The notes beneath the pieces are model-generated. The model was not told the DNA's origin, ran no database searches, and was given only the letters and a program-made list of their open reading frames with translations. From Gammaproteobacteria bacterium (GTDB lineage Bacteria > Pseudomonadota > Gammaproteobacteria > Ga0077536): a DNA stretch of 64,000 nt. Positions 29,711 to 38,827 of the stretch are shown here, piece after piece; the first letter of the stretch is position 1; each line of letters starts with the position of its first letter. The stretch spans positions 1 through 64,000 of the forward strand of contig SHZM01000002.1 in assembly GCA_009692265.1 (NCBI GenBank). Direction: 5' to 3'. Both the position numbers and the translations under genes were made by a program.

Positions 29711-29758
29711 TAGAAACGGCAGTTGACCGCTAAACAAGGTTATTAAGGTGCTGACGAG
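29711..29758 (+). repeat. Solitary copy of the MITE-like element end
   Basis: From CTAGAAACGG (29711) the sequence repeats the left end of the 25475-25712 element: 27 identical bases through CGCTAAACA, then a diverged stretch that still shares GGTTAT and ends in CGAG at about 29758. No right terminal repeat is found before rsmI, so this is a single end or deletion remnant. It lies in the divergent lpoA/rsmI region (29656-29885), where I see no secure promoter. Confidence 0.7.
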
Positions 29759-29885
29759 TTAAATCGCGCATGCCTCATGACCGCTGTGTATAGATGCTCG
29801 TAAACGGTAAGTTTCTGCCAGGCGTATCTCGGCGTGACAACGGCGGCAACGATCTTAAATTGACGTTCATTTCGATAAGTGCAGT

Positions 29886-30767
29886 ATGAAAAGCGATCCG
29901 AGTCTCACAATCGTACGCCCATGCCTATACCTTGTTGCAACACCAATTGGGAATCTCGGCGATTTTACTCATCGTGCAGTCACGATATTACGAGGTGTCG
30001 ATCTAATTTGTGCTGAGGACACTCGCACGAGTCAGCGACTGTTGGATCATTACGCTATTGAAAACGCGCTCGAATCCTTACACGACAGTAATGAAGAAGT
30101 GAGAGTAGCGCGCATTTTGCATCGGGTGATCAGCGGCCCAATGGCCGTCGCCGTAATCTCGGACGCCGGTACACCTTTGGTGTCTGATCCGGGCTATCGC
30201 TTAGCTAAAGCGATGCATGTTGCCGGAATTCCAGTGCGCTCTATTCCGGGGCCGAGCGCACTATTGGCTGGGTTAACCATCTCGGGCTTGGCGGTTGATC
30301 GATTTTCCTTCGAGGGATTTCTGCCGACTAGACGAATGGGGCGGATCGCGCGCCTCAAGGAATTAATCGACGAGCCGCGGTCGATGGTATTTTTTGAGGC
30401 ACCGCACCGGATTCGTGAAACAGTGGACGACATGGTCGTCGTTTTTAGCCCGCTGCGCGCCGCGTTTGTCGGGCGCGAGCTTACAAAGAAATTCGAAACG
30501 CATTATCGCGGTACTTTGCGCGAGATTGCCGACGCGATCGCAACCGACCCAAACGCAATCCGAGGCGAGTTCGTTATCGTAGTTGAAGGGAGCGCGGTAG
30601 CACGAATCGACAAGACTTTGGCGGCACGACTATTGCGCGAGCTCACTGGGCATGTCTCGCGTAGAGATGCGGTTGAGATCGTCGCGGCGGCGACTGAATT
30701 GCCACGCAATGTGGTCTATGAACTAGTGGTCAAACTCGGGTTGCCATCTGACCAGCAGGAAACCTAG
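29886..30767 (+). CDS. rsmI: 16S rRNA (cytidine-1402-2'-O)-methyltransferase RsmI
   Basis: 293 residues in the tetrapyrrole methylase-like family. The N-terminal LYLVATPIGNLGD is diagnostic, followed by LICAEDTRTSQRLL, VAVISDAGTPLVSDPGYRL (SAM site), PGPSALLAGLTISGL and FEGFLP. It 2'-O-methylates C1402 in the decoding centre of 16S rRNA. The helical C-terminus is complete. It is divergent from lpoA and followed by rnpB after 51 bases. Confidence 0.97.
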   Translation: MKSDPSLTIVRPCLYLVATPIGNLGDFTHRAVTILRGVDLICAEDTRTSQRLLDHYAIENALESLHDSNEEVRVARILHRVISGPMAVAVISDAGTPLVSDPGYRLAKAMHVAGIPVRSIPGPSALLAGLTISGLAVDRFSFEGFLPTRRMGRIARLKELIDEPRSMVFFEAPHRIRETVDDMVVVFSPLRAAFVGRELTKKFETHYRGTLREIADAIATDPNAIRGEFVIVVEGSAVARIDKTLAARLLRELTGHVSRRDAVEIVAAATELPRNVVYELVVKLGLPSDQQET

Positions 30768-30818
30768 AGGTTCAAGGGCGATTGCGTACAGCGTTGGCTA
30801 TCGTCAGACTTATCGCGC

Positions 30819-31200
30819 GAGCGGGTTGGACGGTCGCTGGCAGCTGCGCTGAAGCAGGTGCTGGAGGAAAGTCCGGGCTCCATAGAGCAGGATGCCAGGT
30901 AACGCCTGGGGGGTGTGAACCTACGGAAAGTGCCACAGAAAATATACCGCCTTGAGTGCGTGATACGTACTCAAGGTAAGGGTGAAATGGTGCGGTAAGA
31001 GCGCACCGCGTCGACCAACATCGACGGCACGGTAAACCCCATCCGGAGCAAGACCAAATAGGGGAGTAAGCTGCCTTGTGCAGCAAAGCGCGGCTCGCGT
31101 GGACTCCCGGGTAGGTCGCTACAGGCCTGCGGTAACGTAGGTCGCAGATGAATGGCCGTCACTGCGCGAGCAGTACAGAACCCGGCTTATAGACCCGCTC
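30819..31200 (+). ncRNA. rnpB: RNase P RNA (class A)
   Basis: Universally conserved blocks are present in order: GAGGAAAGTCCGGGCTCC near 30862, TGCCAGGTAACGCCTGGGGG, an ACAGAAAATATACCGCC block, AAGGGTGAAATGGTGCGGTA, GAGCGCACCGCG, GGCACGGTAAAC, CCAAATAGGGG, then GATGAATGGCCGTC and ACAGAACCCGGCTTA. The P1 helix pairs GAGCGGGT (30819-30826) with ACCCGCTC ending at 31200, and a run of six T follows directly as transcription end. About 382 bases. The catalytic RNA trims tRNA 5' leaders. Its place between rsmI and mraZ is typical. Confidence 0.97.
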
Positions 31201-31367
31201 GTTTTTTCTCGATATTCCGCTCAATTTCTTACATTTCACATTAGCTTTAAATCTCATCTTATTGATAACACGATGTATGCTCGTTAGCCCTCATCTCTGC
31301 TGATCCGATTGAACGGCTAAGTCCCTGTTGAGAAAGAAAGAATTAGCCAAAAGTTGGGCGTTTTCGA

Positions 31368-31397
31368 TTGACAGTTTTCGAAGTACGTCCGTATAGT
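31368..31397 (+). promoter_or_regulatory. Promoter of the dcw cluster (Pmra)
   Basis: TTGACA (31368-31373, perfect -35) and TATAGT (31392-31397, five of six) with an 18-base spacer. Predicted start is near 31404, immediately before the MraZ boxes. The remainder of the 310-base gap from rnpB (31201-31367) holds AT-rich sequence without a recognisable gene. Confidence 0.75.
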
Positions 31398-31404
31398 CCG
31401 CCTG

Positions 31405-31429
31405 GTGGAAAAAAGTGGGGGGATGTGGG
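31405..31429 (+). promoter_or_regulatory. Three MraZ-binding boxes
   Basis: GTGGA (31405-31409), GTGGG (31415-31419) and GTGGG (31425-31429) recur every 10 bases with 5-base spacers, the arrangement bound by MraZ in front of its own operon. They lie just downstream of the -10, where binding would block transcription, consistent with autorepression. Confidence 0.8.
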
Positions 31430-31510
31430 TTTTTTTACCCCAGATATTTCACCTCTTACAAATCGCGCCTCAACCGTTCAAAAGCATGGTCTAGCGGATT
31501 GAACTCCTAA

Positions 31511-31966
31511 ATGTTTCGAGGCTTTTGTTCAGTCAGTATTGACCCCAAGGGCCGGCTAGGGCTTCCAACTCGCTATCGGGCACTGTTGGCTGAGCAGGCC
31601 GCGACGTTGGTAATAACCGTTAATCCTTGGGATCGCGCACTCTGGCTCTATTCCTTGGCGGCATGGACAACCATTGACGAGAAGCTACTCGCCTTACCGG
31701 ACGGTGATCTCGCGAGCCGACGCGCTAAGCAAGTGATCCGAGGGTATGCAACCGATTGCGAGTGCGATACTCAAGGCAGAATCTTGGTCCCCCAAGAACA
31801 CCGCAGTTTCGCGGGTTTAAGCCGTAGAGCGTCGTTACTGGGACAGGGAAATAAGTTAGAGCTGTGGGACGCTGCGGCGTGGGAACGACAACGTGATGCC
31901 TGGCTGGTAGACGTTGACCAAGGCGCCGCTTCTAGTTCTTCAATACTCGGTTCGCTGTCGCTGTGA
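31511..31966 (+). CDS. mraZ: Transcriptional regulator MraZ
   Basis: 151 residues with two SpoVT/AbrB-type half domains: SIDPKGRLGLPTRYRALL near the N-terminus and CDTQGRILVPQEHR in the second repeat. MraZ forms a ring and represses the dcw promoter through repeated GTGGG boxes, three of which lie about 80 bases upstream. It is first gene of the cluster. Its TGA stop overlaps the GTG start of rsmH. Confidence 0.97.
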   Translation: MFRGFCSVSIDPKGRLGLPTRYRALLAEQAATLVITVNPWDRALWLYSLAAWTTIDEKLLALPDGDLASRRAKQVIRGYATDCECDTQGRILVPQEHRSFAGLSRRASLLGQGNKLELWDAAAWERQRDAWLVDVDQGAASSSSILGSLSL

Positions 31967-32886
31967 ATACATTTACCGCCGACGCACACCTCCCGGTGAT
32001 GCTGCAAGAAGTCGTGACGGGTTTGAAGATCCGTCCAAATGGACGCTATGTCGACTGTACATTCGGACGCGGCGGGCATACCTCAGCGATTCTGGCTGAA
32101 TTAAACGCCGACGGCCGAATCGTCGCCTTCGACCGTGATGAGTCAGCCATCGCAGCGCGACTTGACCTCGCACAAGATCCTCGAGTGACGCTGATTCACC
32201 AGCCCTTTTCGCGCGCTGATGTCGAACTCATTGGGCTAGGTTGGGCCGGCCAAGTCGACGGAATTCTAATGGATCTTGGAGTATCGTCGCCTCAGCTTGA
32301 TGATCCACAGCGAGGGTTTAGTTTCCGCGCAGATGGCCCACTCGACATGCGCATGGACCGATCCTGTGGAGAGCCGGCGGCAACGTGGTTGAAGAATGCT
32401 TCCGAGGCGCAAATTCGTGAGTGCTTATGGGAAAATGGCGAGGAGCGGATGGCCCGCAAAATCGCGGCCAAAATCTGCGCCGTGCGCGTCCAGACTCCGA
32501 TTCAATCCACGCGCCAGCTAGCGGGATTGGTTGCTTCACTGGTTCGCCACGATCACCGCATCGATCCTGCGACCCGGACATTTCAAGCACTACGCATCCT
32601 GGTTAACGATGAATTAAACGAATTACGTTTCGGTCTTGAGAAACTTCTCGACATGTTAGCGATAACCGGGCGAATTCTGACGTTGTCGTTTCATTCGCTT
32701 GAAGATCGTATTGTTAAGCGCTTTTTTCGAGATACGGCACGCGACTCGAACGAACCCGGCATACGGAGACGCGAAAAGGAATTTCAACTCCTTTTCCGCA
32801 AGGCACTTTTCGCTGATGAAACTGAGCTTGCCGCTAATCCACGCGCTAGAAGTGCCCGCTTACGCGGGTTGGAGCGGGTTCGTTGA
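31963..32886 (+). CDS. rsmH: 16S rRNA (cytosine-1402-N4)-methyltransferase RsmH
   Basis: 307 residues. HLPVMLQEV near the start, YVDCTFGRGGHTSAIL (SAM loop), GILMDLGVSSPQLDDPQRGFS, and TLSFHSLEDRIVKRFF are the family motifs. It methylates N4 of C1402, the same nucleotide whose ribose RsmI modifies. It starts at a GTG overlapping the mraZ stop (GTGA). Its stop overlaps the TTG of ftsL. Confidence 0.97.
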   Translation: MNTFTADAHLPVMLQEVVTGLKIRPNGRYVDCTFGRGGHTSAILAELNADGRIVAFDRDESAIAARLDLAQDPRVTLIHQPFSRADVELIGLGWAGQVDGILMDLGVSSPQLDDPQRGFSFRADGPLDMRMDRSCGEPAATWLKNASEAQIRECLWENGEERMARKIAAKICAVRVQTPIQSTRQLAGLVASLVRHDHRIDPATRTFQALRILVNDELNELRFGLEKLLDMLAITGRILTLSFHSLEDRIVKRFFRDTARDSNEPGIRRREKEFQLLFRKALFADETELAANPRARSARLRGLERVR

Positions 32887-33149
32887 AGCAACTTTTGGCG
32901 CTAATCATCGCGACAAGTTTGGTACTTATGAGCGCGCTGCAAGTAGTGCTAACTCGCTTTCAAAACCGCCAATCGTTTGTTGAACTCCAAGAACTAATAA
33001 AACAGCAAGACGATCTTGAGCGAGGATACGACCAGCTGTTGCTTGAGCAAGGGACTTGGGGCACTCACAGTAGGATCGAAGAACTAGCTCGTACGAAACT
33101 GAACATGATGATTCCACACCCGGATCAAATTCGGCACTCTCGATCGTGA
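32883..33149 (+). CDS. ftsL: Cell division protein FtsL
   Basis: 88 residues: one membrane helix (LLALIIATSLVLMSALQVVL) followed by a periplasmic leucine-zipper-like coiled coil (FVELQELIKQQDDLERGYDQ) and WGTHSRIEELARTKLNM, the conserved FtsL tail. It forms the FtsQLB complex with FtsQ and FtsB and activates FtsWI. The start is a TTG overlapping the rsmH stop (TTGA), a weak codon that may keep its level low and coupled. Confidence 0.93.
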   Translation: MKQLLALIIATSLVLMSALQVVLTRFQNRQSFVELQELIKQQDDLERGYDQLLLEQGTWGTHSRIEELARTKLNMMIPHPDQIRHSRS

Positions 33150-34885
33150 ACAGTATCGTCCAAAAGCCCTCAAGCTATCGCCGACGAGTAGTCTTGGCAT
33201 TCGTCGGGAGTGTTGCGTTAGTCCTGATGTGGCGCGCCTTCGACTTACAGTTATCTGATCGACAATTTCTCCAAGAACACGGTGACGCACGGTATTTGCG
33301 CGATGTTCAAATCGAGGCTCACCGCGGCATGATCACGGACCGCAACGATGAGCCCTTGGCCATCAGCACACCGGTGAACTCAGTGTGGGTGAACCCATCC
33401 ATTCTGGTCCATCATCGCAAGCAATGGTCGCTGCTCGCAAAAACGTTGGACATCTCAGAAGATCACTTGAAAACACTGTTGCTGCCGCGGAGTAAACGTG
33501 AGTTTCTGTTTTTGAAGCGCCAAGTTCACCCGGACGTGGCCGATGCTTTGGAACAAGCAGCAATCCCGGGCGTCGGTTTAGTGAATGAGTTTCGACGCTT
33601 CTACCCCGGCGTTGAAATTGCTGCGCATTTGATCGGCTTTACGGACGTTGATGATCGTGGCCAGGAGGGTATCGAGCTCGCGTTCGACTCAAGTTTGCGC
33701 GGAGCACCAGGTCTGAACCGCGTCATTAAAGACCGTTTAGGCCGGGTCGTTGAGCAAGTTGAACGACTAAAGTCGGTGCAGGAAGGGCGTGATATCGCGC
33801 TTAGTATCGATCGACGGCTTCAGTACGTCGCAAACCGTGAAGTTAAAAAGGCGGTTGAAATCAATAAGGCCGTCGCAGGCCTAATGGTTGTCCTCGATGT
33901 AAATACCGGCGAGGTCCTGGCGCTCGCTAATCAGCCATCCTTCAATCCGAATAATCGCGGCAACCTCAAGGATGAATATTTTCGCAATCGCGCGGTCACC
34001 GATCTTTTTGAACCGGGATCCACGATCAAGCCATTTACTGTCGCAGCCGGTCTCGACTCTGGGTTGTATACGCCCACTACTCCAATCGACACGGGCCCAG
34101 GAACTTTTCGCGTCGGCCGGCATTTGGTGCGCGATATACATAACTACGGCGCACTGGATGTCGCGGGAGTGATCGAAAAGTCGAGCAATGTCGGTGTAAC
34201 GAAAATTGCGTTGTCAATTGAGCCGCAGCAATTGTGGCACGTGCTGGATCAAGTCGGGTTCGGCCATATGACGCAGGTTGAACTCCCTAGTGAGCCGACA
34301 GGGCGGCTTAACGACTATCGCGGGTGGCGCGAAATAGAACATGCAACCCTCGCATTCGGGTACGGAATGTCTGTGACGGCCTTACAATTGGCGCGTGCTT
34401 ATGCGGTCATCGCCAGCGGAGGAATCTTGCGGCCAGTCAGCATTCAGCGTCAGACCACCACGGTCGGCGGCACCCGCGTCGTGGCCGAGCTTACCGCGCT
34501 AGCCGTTCGAGACATGCTGGAACGTGCTGTGAAAAGCGGCACTGGGAAGGCCGCTGCCGTTTATGGCTATCGTGTCGGAGGCAAGACTGGGACCGTTCAC
34601 AAAACCACGAGCAGTGGTTACGACAAAGACAAATACAGATCCCTCTTTGCGGGTTTTATGCCCGTTAGCGCACCGCGCCTAGTGGGCGTTGTCGTCATCG
34701 ATGGGCCGCGTGGAAGTGAGCATTATGGAGGGTTAGTCGCGGCACCAGTGTTTGGCAGCGTAATGCAGGAAGCCGCGCGGATTTTCAACTTGCAAGCAGA
34801 CGAAATTAAACTCGATGAAAAAACATCAGCCCAGCTAACTTCACAATCGAGCTCGACGCCGCGCAACGGGAAGAATCTTCAGTGA
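33146..34885 (+). CDS. ftsI: Peptidoglycan D,D-transpeptidase FtsI (PBP3)
   Basis: 579 residues. An N-terminal membrane helix, the dimerisation region with AHRGMITDRNDEPLAIS, then the transpeptidase domain with SxxK in FEPGSTIKPFT, SxN in KSSNVG and KTG in VGGKTGTVHK. It cross-links septal peptidoglycan together with FtsW and is the target of aztreonam-type beta-lactams. The GTG start overlaps the ftsL stop (GTGA), and the end overlaps murE by four bases. Confidence 0.98.
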   Translation: MNSIVQKPSSYRRRVVLAFVGSVALVLMWRAFDLQLSDRQFLQEHGDARYLRDVQIEAHRGMITDRNDEPLAISTPVNSVWVNPSILVHHRKQWSLLAKTLDISEDHLKTLLLPRSKREFLFLKRQVHPDVADALEQAAIPGVGLVNEFRRFYPGVEIAAHLIGFTDVDDRGQEGIELAFDSSLRGAPGLNRVIKDRLGRVVEQVERLKSVQEGRDIALSIDRRLQYVANREVKKAVEINKAVAGLMVVLDVNTGEVLALANQPSFNPNNRGNLKDEYFRNRAVTDLFEPGSTIKPFTVAAGLDSGLYTPTTPIDTGPGTFRVGRHLVRDIHNYGALDVAGVIEKSSNVGVTKIALSIEPQQLWHVLDQVGFGHMTQVELPSEPTGRLNDYRGWREIEHATLAFGYGMSVTALQLARAYAVIASGGILRPVSIQRQTTTVGGTRVVAELTALAVRDMLERAVKSGTGKAAAVYGYRVGGKTGTVHKTTSSGYDKDKYRSLFAGFMPVSAPRLVGVVVIDGPRGSEHYGGLVAAPVFGSVMQEAARIFNLQADEIKLDEKTSAQLTSQSSSTPRNGKNLQ

Positions 34886-36393
34886 ACACATCCATGAGTG
34901 TCGAGCCGAGCGCAACCTTATCAAAGCTGCTCGCTGGATTTAGCAGAACAGCATTCGACCACGACCCGGTGGTGAAGGGCTTGGCCCTCGACAGTCGAAT
35001 CGTGTTCGAGGGTGATTGCTTTTTCGCGCTGGAAGGAACGCGCGCCCATGGGATGCGGTACCTACACGAAGCGATATCCCGTGGCGCAGTAGCGGTAGTC
35101 ACTGAAAGGGCTCCGGACTGCACCGCTAAGGTTCATGTACCCGTAGCTGAGGTACCGTCGCTAAATGAGCTTCTCGGCAAAATTGCCGCACGATTTTTTT
35201 ATCATCCGAGCGAACACTTAGCCGTGATCGCCGTTACCGGCACGAACGGGAAAACCACCGTCGCTCATTTATGTGCTCAGGCGCTTTCACTTCTCGATTT
35301 GCCTTGCGGCTACATCGGCACGTTAGGCAGAGGCCCGTTGAATGCTCTTTGTCCATCTGGCATGACGACCCCCGATGCGATTACCCTCCAAAATGAATTC
35401 AAGAAGCTCTTGAAAGCGGATTTTCGGGCCGTCGCTTTGGAGGCCTCATCGCACTCGCTGGTTCAGTCGCGTCTTGCTGGAACAGCGGTGGATGTCGCGA
35501 TTTTCACAGGTCTTGGCCACGACCACTTGGATTATCACGGTAGCTTGGAGGCTTATGCCAAAGCTAAACAAAAGCTTTTCCAACATCCCGGGCTAGGTCA
35601 CGCTGTCATAAACATCGATGATGAATTAGGTCGTCGAATCCGCGATGAATTAAATCCCGCTGTGCAGGCCTGGGAGTGTTCGCTCCTTGGAACATCGGCG
35701 CATCGAGGCGCTAAGCATTATGCGTACGCCCGCGCGGTCGCTTATAACGTGACTGGAACACGGCTTGATATTCTGACCTCGCAAGGTTCAGCGATCATTG
35801 AAAGCGAGTTGGTAGGCGAATTTAACGCACAGAACTTGCTGCTCGCACTGACCGCAATGCTCGCATTAAACTTCCCCCTCACTTCGGCGGCTGCTGTTCT
35901 GGCACGAGTGAAGCCCGTGATTGGGCGATTAGAAGCGTTCGGCGCGACCGGCAATTGTCCACGAATCTATATCGATTATGCTCACTCACCGGATAGCTTG
36001 GAGCGCGTGCTAAAGGTGCTCCGCGCTTTTGCGCCTACCCGCGTTTTTAGTGTGTTTGGCTGCGGTGGAAGTCGCGATCGTACTAAGCGCCCGTTGATGG
36101 GGTCGATTGCGCAACGATATTCGGATCACGTGTATTTAACGTCGGATAACCCACGAGATGAAGATCCGAAATCAATCGTGAACGAAATCCTGGCAGGCTT
36201 CGATTCCGTGGATAACGTAACTGTCATCGAAGATCGCGTTCATGCGATTACTACTGCGCTCGCTGCCGCCTCTGCAACGGATATCGTTCTGATTGCGGGT
36301 AAGGGCCACGAAACCGATCAAATCATTGGTACGAGCACAGTCCCGATGAGTGACCAGACGATAGTTCGACGCTGGCTTGAGGCGCAAGGATGA
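34882..36393 (+). CDS. murE: UDP-MurNAc-L-Ala-D-Glu:meso-diaminopimelate ligase MurE
   Basis: 503 residues in the three-domain Mur ligase layout. P-loop VTGTNGKTTVAH, middle-domain LEASSHSLVQ and HDHLDYHG, and C-terminal SDNPRDEDP. The DNPR motif is that of meso-diaminopimelate-adding enzymes rather than lysine-adding ones, so the cell wall is A1-gamma type. It starts at a GTG overlapping the ftsI stop (GTGA) and ends in ATGA overlap with murF. Confidence 0.98.
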   Translation: MNTSMSVEPSATLSKLLAGFSRTAFDHDPVVKGLALDSRIVFEGDCFFALEGTRAHGMRYLHEAISRGAVAVVTERAPDCTAKVHVPVAEVPSLNELLGKIAARFFYHPSEHLAVIAVTGTNGKTTVAHLCAQALSLLDLPCGYIGTLGRGPLNALCPSGMTTPDAITLQNEFKKLLKADFRAVALEASSHSLVQSRLAGTAVDVAIFTGLGHDHLDYHGSLEAYAKAKQKLFQHPGLGHAVINIDDELGRRIRDELNPAVQAWECSLLGTSAHRGAKHYAYARAVAYNVTGTRLDILTSQGSAIIESELVGEFNAQNLLLALTAMLALNFPLTSAAAVLARVKPVIGRLEAFGATGNCPRIYIDYAHSPDSLERVLKVLRAFAPTRVFSVFGCGGSRDRTKRPLMGSIAQRYSDHVYLTSDNPRDEDPKSIVNEILAGFDSVDNVTVIEDRVHAITTALAAASATDIVLIAGKGHETDQIIGTSTVPMSDQTIVRRWLEAQG

Positions 36394-37751
36394 TTGCCCT
36401 TTCCCTAAGCGAAATTGCCAGTGCCATTGGGGGTCGTCTTATCGGCCCGGATGCGAAATTTTGTGGCGTAAGTACCGATACTCGCACACTCAAGCACAAT
36501 GAATTATTCGTAGCATTAAAAGGACAACACTTCGATGGCCACGACTCGCTCGCCGAGGCCCAACGTAAAGGCGCGGCAGCGGTTGTAATCGAGCACAGCG
36601 CAGGCACTCTTTCAGCGGTGCGCGTTGACGATACCCGACGTGCTTTGGGAAAACTTGCGAACCTTTGGCGACGACGCTTTTCCATTCCGGTTATCGGAAT
36701 AACTGGAAGTAATGGCAAGACGAGCACAAAAGAGATGGCGAGCGCAATTCTTCGGCAGCGCTACCGCGTGCTCGCGACGATCGGGAATCTCAACAATGAG
36801 ATCGGTGTTCCTCAAACCTTGTTTGGGTTGGCTGTGGAAAATGAGGTCGCGGTAATCGAGATGGGTGCCAGTCAGCCGGACGATATTGGTGACCTTGCAC
36901 AGATCGCCGAACCGACCGTGGGTGTTGTGACGATGTGTGGACCGGCGCACTTAGCGGGCTTCGGGGATCTTAAGGGCGTGGCCGCGGCCAAGGGCCAGCT
37001 CTTCACCGCCTTGCGCGACACTGGCACCGCAATAATTAATGCGGATGATCAATTTTCGCCGGTTTGGAGAGCGCTCAGTAAGCACGCTAATCAATGCACA
37101 TTCGGAATTCGTTCAGCCGCTGAGTTTATGGCGCGGGATATTGTTGAATTAGGACTCGGACGCGGAACAGAATTTTTTCTGGTTGCGCCAACCGGAAGCA
37201 TTGATGTTCATTTGCCCGTAGATGGACTTCATAACATCTATAACGCACTTGCCGCTGCGGCAGCTACCGCTGCGGTCGGCGCAACGCTAGCGGATACTCA
37301 AAAAGGCCTTGCCGCCGTGCGCCCAGTTCATGGGCGACTCGTACCCACTGGTGGCATCAATGGCTCGCTCCTGATCGACGACACTTATAACGCCAATCCG
37401 GTATCACTGGTTGCCGCGCTGGATGTTTTACGAAATGCCCCTGGACAGCATTGGCTGGTGCTTGGCGACATGGGCGAATTGGGAGTCACCGAAATTGAGC
37501 AACATCGCTTCGCTGGCGAGAGCGCCAAAACGCGCGGTATCGAGCGCCTGTTTTTGATTGGTGAGCTAGCGGCTGAAGCCGCGGTTGGATTTGGGGGTGG
37601 TGCGGAGCACTTCGACGATTCGCAGGGCCTCATTGCGAAACTACGAACCGAGCTTCACTGTGGCATAACCTTGCTCATCAAAGGGTCGCGCAAGATGCAG
37701 TTGGACAGGGTTGTCGCGGCGCTTTCGCTAACGAACGTCTCGCTATGCTGA
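36390..37751 (+). CDS. murF: UDP-MurNAc-tripeptide:D-Ala-D-Ala ligase MurF
   Basis: 453 residues. The N-terminal [20 protein letters not shown]-loop [30 protein letters not shown] and the C-terminal [12 protein letters not shown] are diagnostic. It attaches D-Ala-D-Ala made by DdlB to complete the UDP-MurNAc-pentapeptide. It overlaps murE by four bases and mraY by seven. Confidence 0.98.
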   Translation: MIALSLSEIASAIGGRLIGPDAKFCGVSTDTRTLKHNELFVALKGQHFDGHDSLAEAQRKGAAAVVIEHSAGTLSAVRVDDTRRALGKLANLWRRRFSIPVIGITGSNGKTSTKEMASAILRQRYRVLATIGNLNNEIGVPQTLFGLAVENEVAVIEMGASQPDDIGDLAQIAEPTVGVVTMCGPAHLAGFGDLKGVAAAKGQLFTALRDTGTAIINADDQFSPVWRALSKHANQCTFGIRSAAEFMARDIVELGLGRGTEFFLVAPTGSIDVHLPVDGLHNIYNALAAAAATAAVGATLADTQKGLAAVRPVHGRLVPTGGINGSLLIDDTYNANPVSLVAALDVLRNAPGQHWLVLGDMGELGVTEIEQHRFAGESAKTRGIERLFLIGELAAEAAVGFGGGAEHFDDSQGLIAKLRTELHCGITLLIKGSRKMQLDRVVAALSLTNVSLC

Positions 37752-38827
37752 TCCATTTAACGGCGTTTCTACAAGGGTTTAATCCCGGCTTCCATGTTTT
37801 TCAATATCTGACATTGCGGACGATTTTAAGCGTACTAACCGCGTTGTTTATCTCTTTGATCGTAGGTCCGACGATGATCCGACGCCTAAGTGCGAATCAA
37901 ATCGGGCAGTTCGTACGAGAGGATGGTCCACAGTCTCATTTGATGAAGGCCGGAACTCCGACAATGGGTGGGGCATTGATCATTGTTGCGATTGTGGCAA
38001 CAACCCTGCTGTGGGGAAATCTCAGCAATCGATTTATTTGGGTGGCGCTAGCCGTCACGCTCTGTTTCGGCGTAATCGGATGGGTCGACGATTACCTTAA
38101 GATTTTTCTGAAGAACGCTAAAGGTCTCTCCGCCGCAAAAAAATATTTCTGGCAATCGATAGTCGCACTCACCGCCAGCTATTTTCTGTTTCACTTCGCA
38201 CGTACTCCACACGAAACACAATTAATTTTCCCGTTCTTTAAGAACGTCGTTGTCGATCTCGGTTGGTCGTACATTGCGTTAGCGTATCTCGTGATCGTTG
38301 GCACTAGTAACGCGGTAAATCTTACCGATGGCCTAGACGGTTTGGCGATAATGCCGACAGTCCTGATTGCGGGGGCTTTGATAATTTTCGCTTACGTGAC
38401 AGGCAACGTGAAATTTTCCGAGTACCTTGCGATTCCCTACATTGCGGGAGTTGGCGAGCTCTGTGTCTTTTGCGGCGCAATCGTTGGAGCTGGTCTAGGC
38501 TTTTTGTGGTTTAACGCCTACCCCGCGCAGGTCTTTATGGGGGATATCGGCGCGCTCGCGTTAGGCGCAGCGCTGGGAGTTGTCGCCGTAATCGTTCGCC
38601 AAGAGTTCGTCTTGATGATCATGGGTGGCGTTTTTGTCTTAGAAACCGTTTCGGTAATTTTGCAGGTGGTGTCGTTTAAGCTCACCGGTCGACGAATTTT
38701 CCGAATGGCGCCGATCCATCATCATTTTGAGCTGAAAGGCTGGCCCGAGCCTCGAGTCATCGTCAGGTTTTGGATAATCTCCGTGATTCTCGTGCTAATC
38801 GGTTTGGCGACTCTAAAGATTCGCTGA
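37745..38827 (+). CDS. mraY: Phospho-MurNAc-pentapeptide transferase MraY
   Basis: 360 residues, a ten-helix membrane protein. [29 protein letters not shown] with the paired aspartates, [14 protein letters not shown] and [13 protein letters not shown] (triple His) are the catalytic and nucleotide-binding motifs. It moves phospho-MurNAc-pentapeptide onto undecaprenyl phosphate to make lipid I. It starts inside the murF end and ends in a TGATG overlap with murD. Confidence 0.98.
   Translation: MLIHLTAFLQGFNPGFHVFQYLTLRTILSVLTALFISLIVGPTMIRRLSANQIGQFVREDGPQSHLMKAGTPTMGGALIIVAIVATTLLWGNLSNRFIWVALAVTLCFGVIGWVDDYLKIFLKNAKGLSAAKKYFWQSIVALTASYFLFHFARTPHETQLIFPFFKNVVVDLGWSYIALAYLVIVGTSNAVNLTDGLDGLAIMPTVLIAGALIIFAYVTGNVKFSEYLAIPYIAGVGELCVFCGAIVGAGLGFLWFNAYPAQVFMGDIGALALGAALGVVAVIVRQEFVLMIMGGVFVLETVSVILQVVSFKLTGRRIFRMAPIHHHFELKGWPEPRVIVRFWIISVILVLIGLATLKIR

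Noticed and set aside
30819..31200. Protein-coding frames antisense to the RNase P RNA
   Set aside because: The region is fully explained by conserved RNase P RNA blocks and pairing. The frames lack any family pattern.
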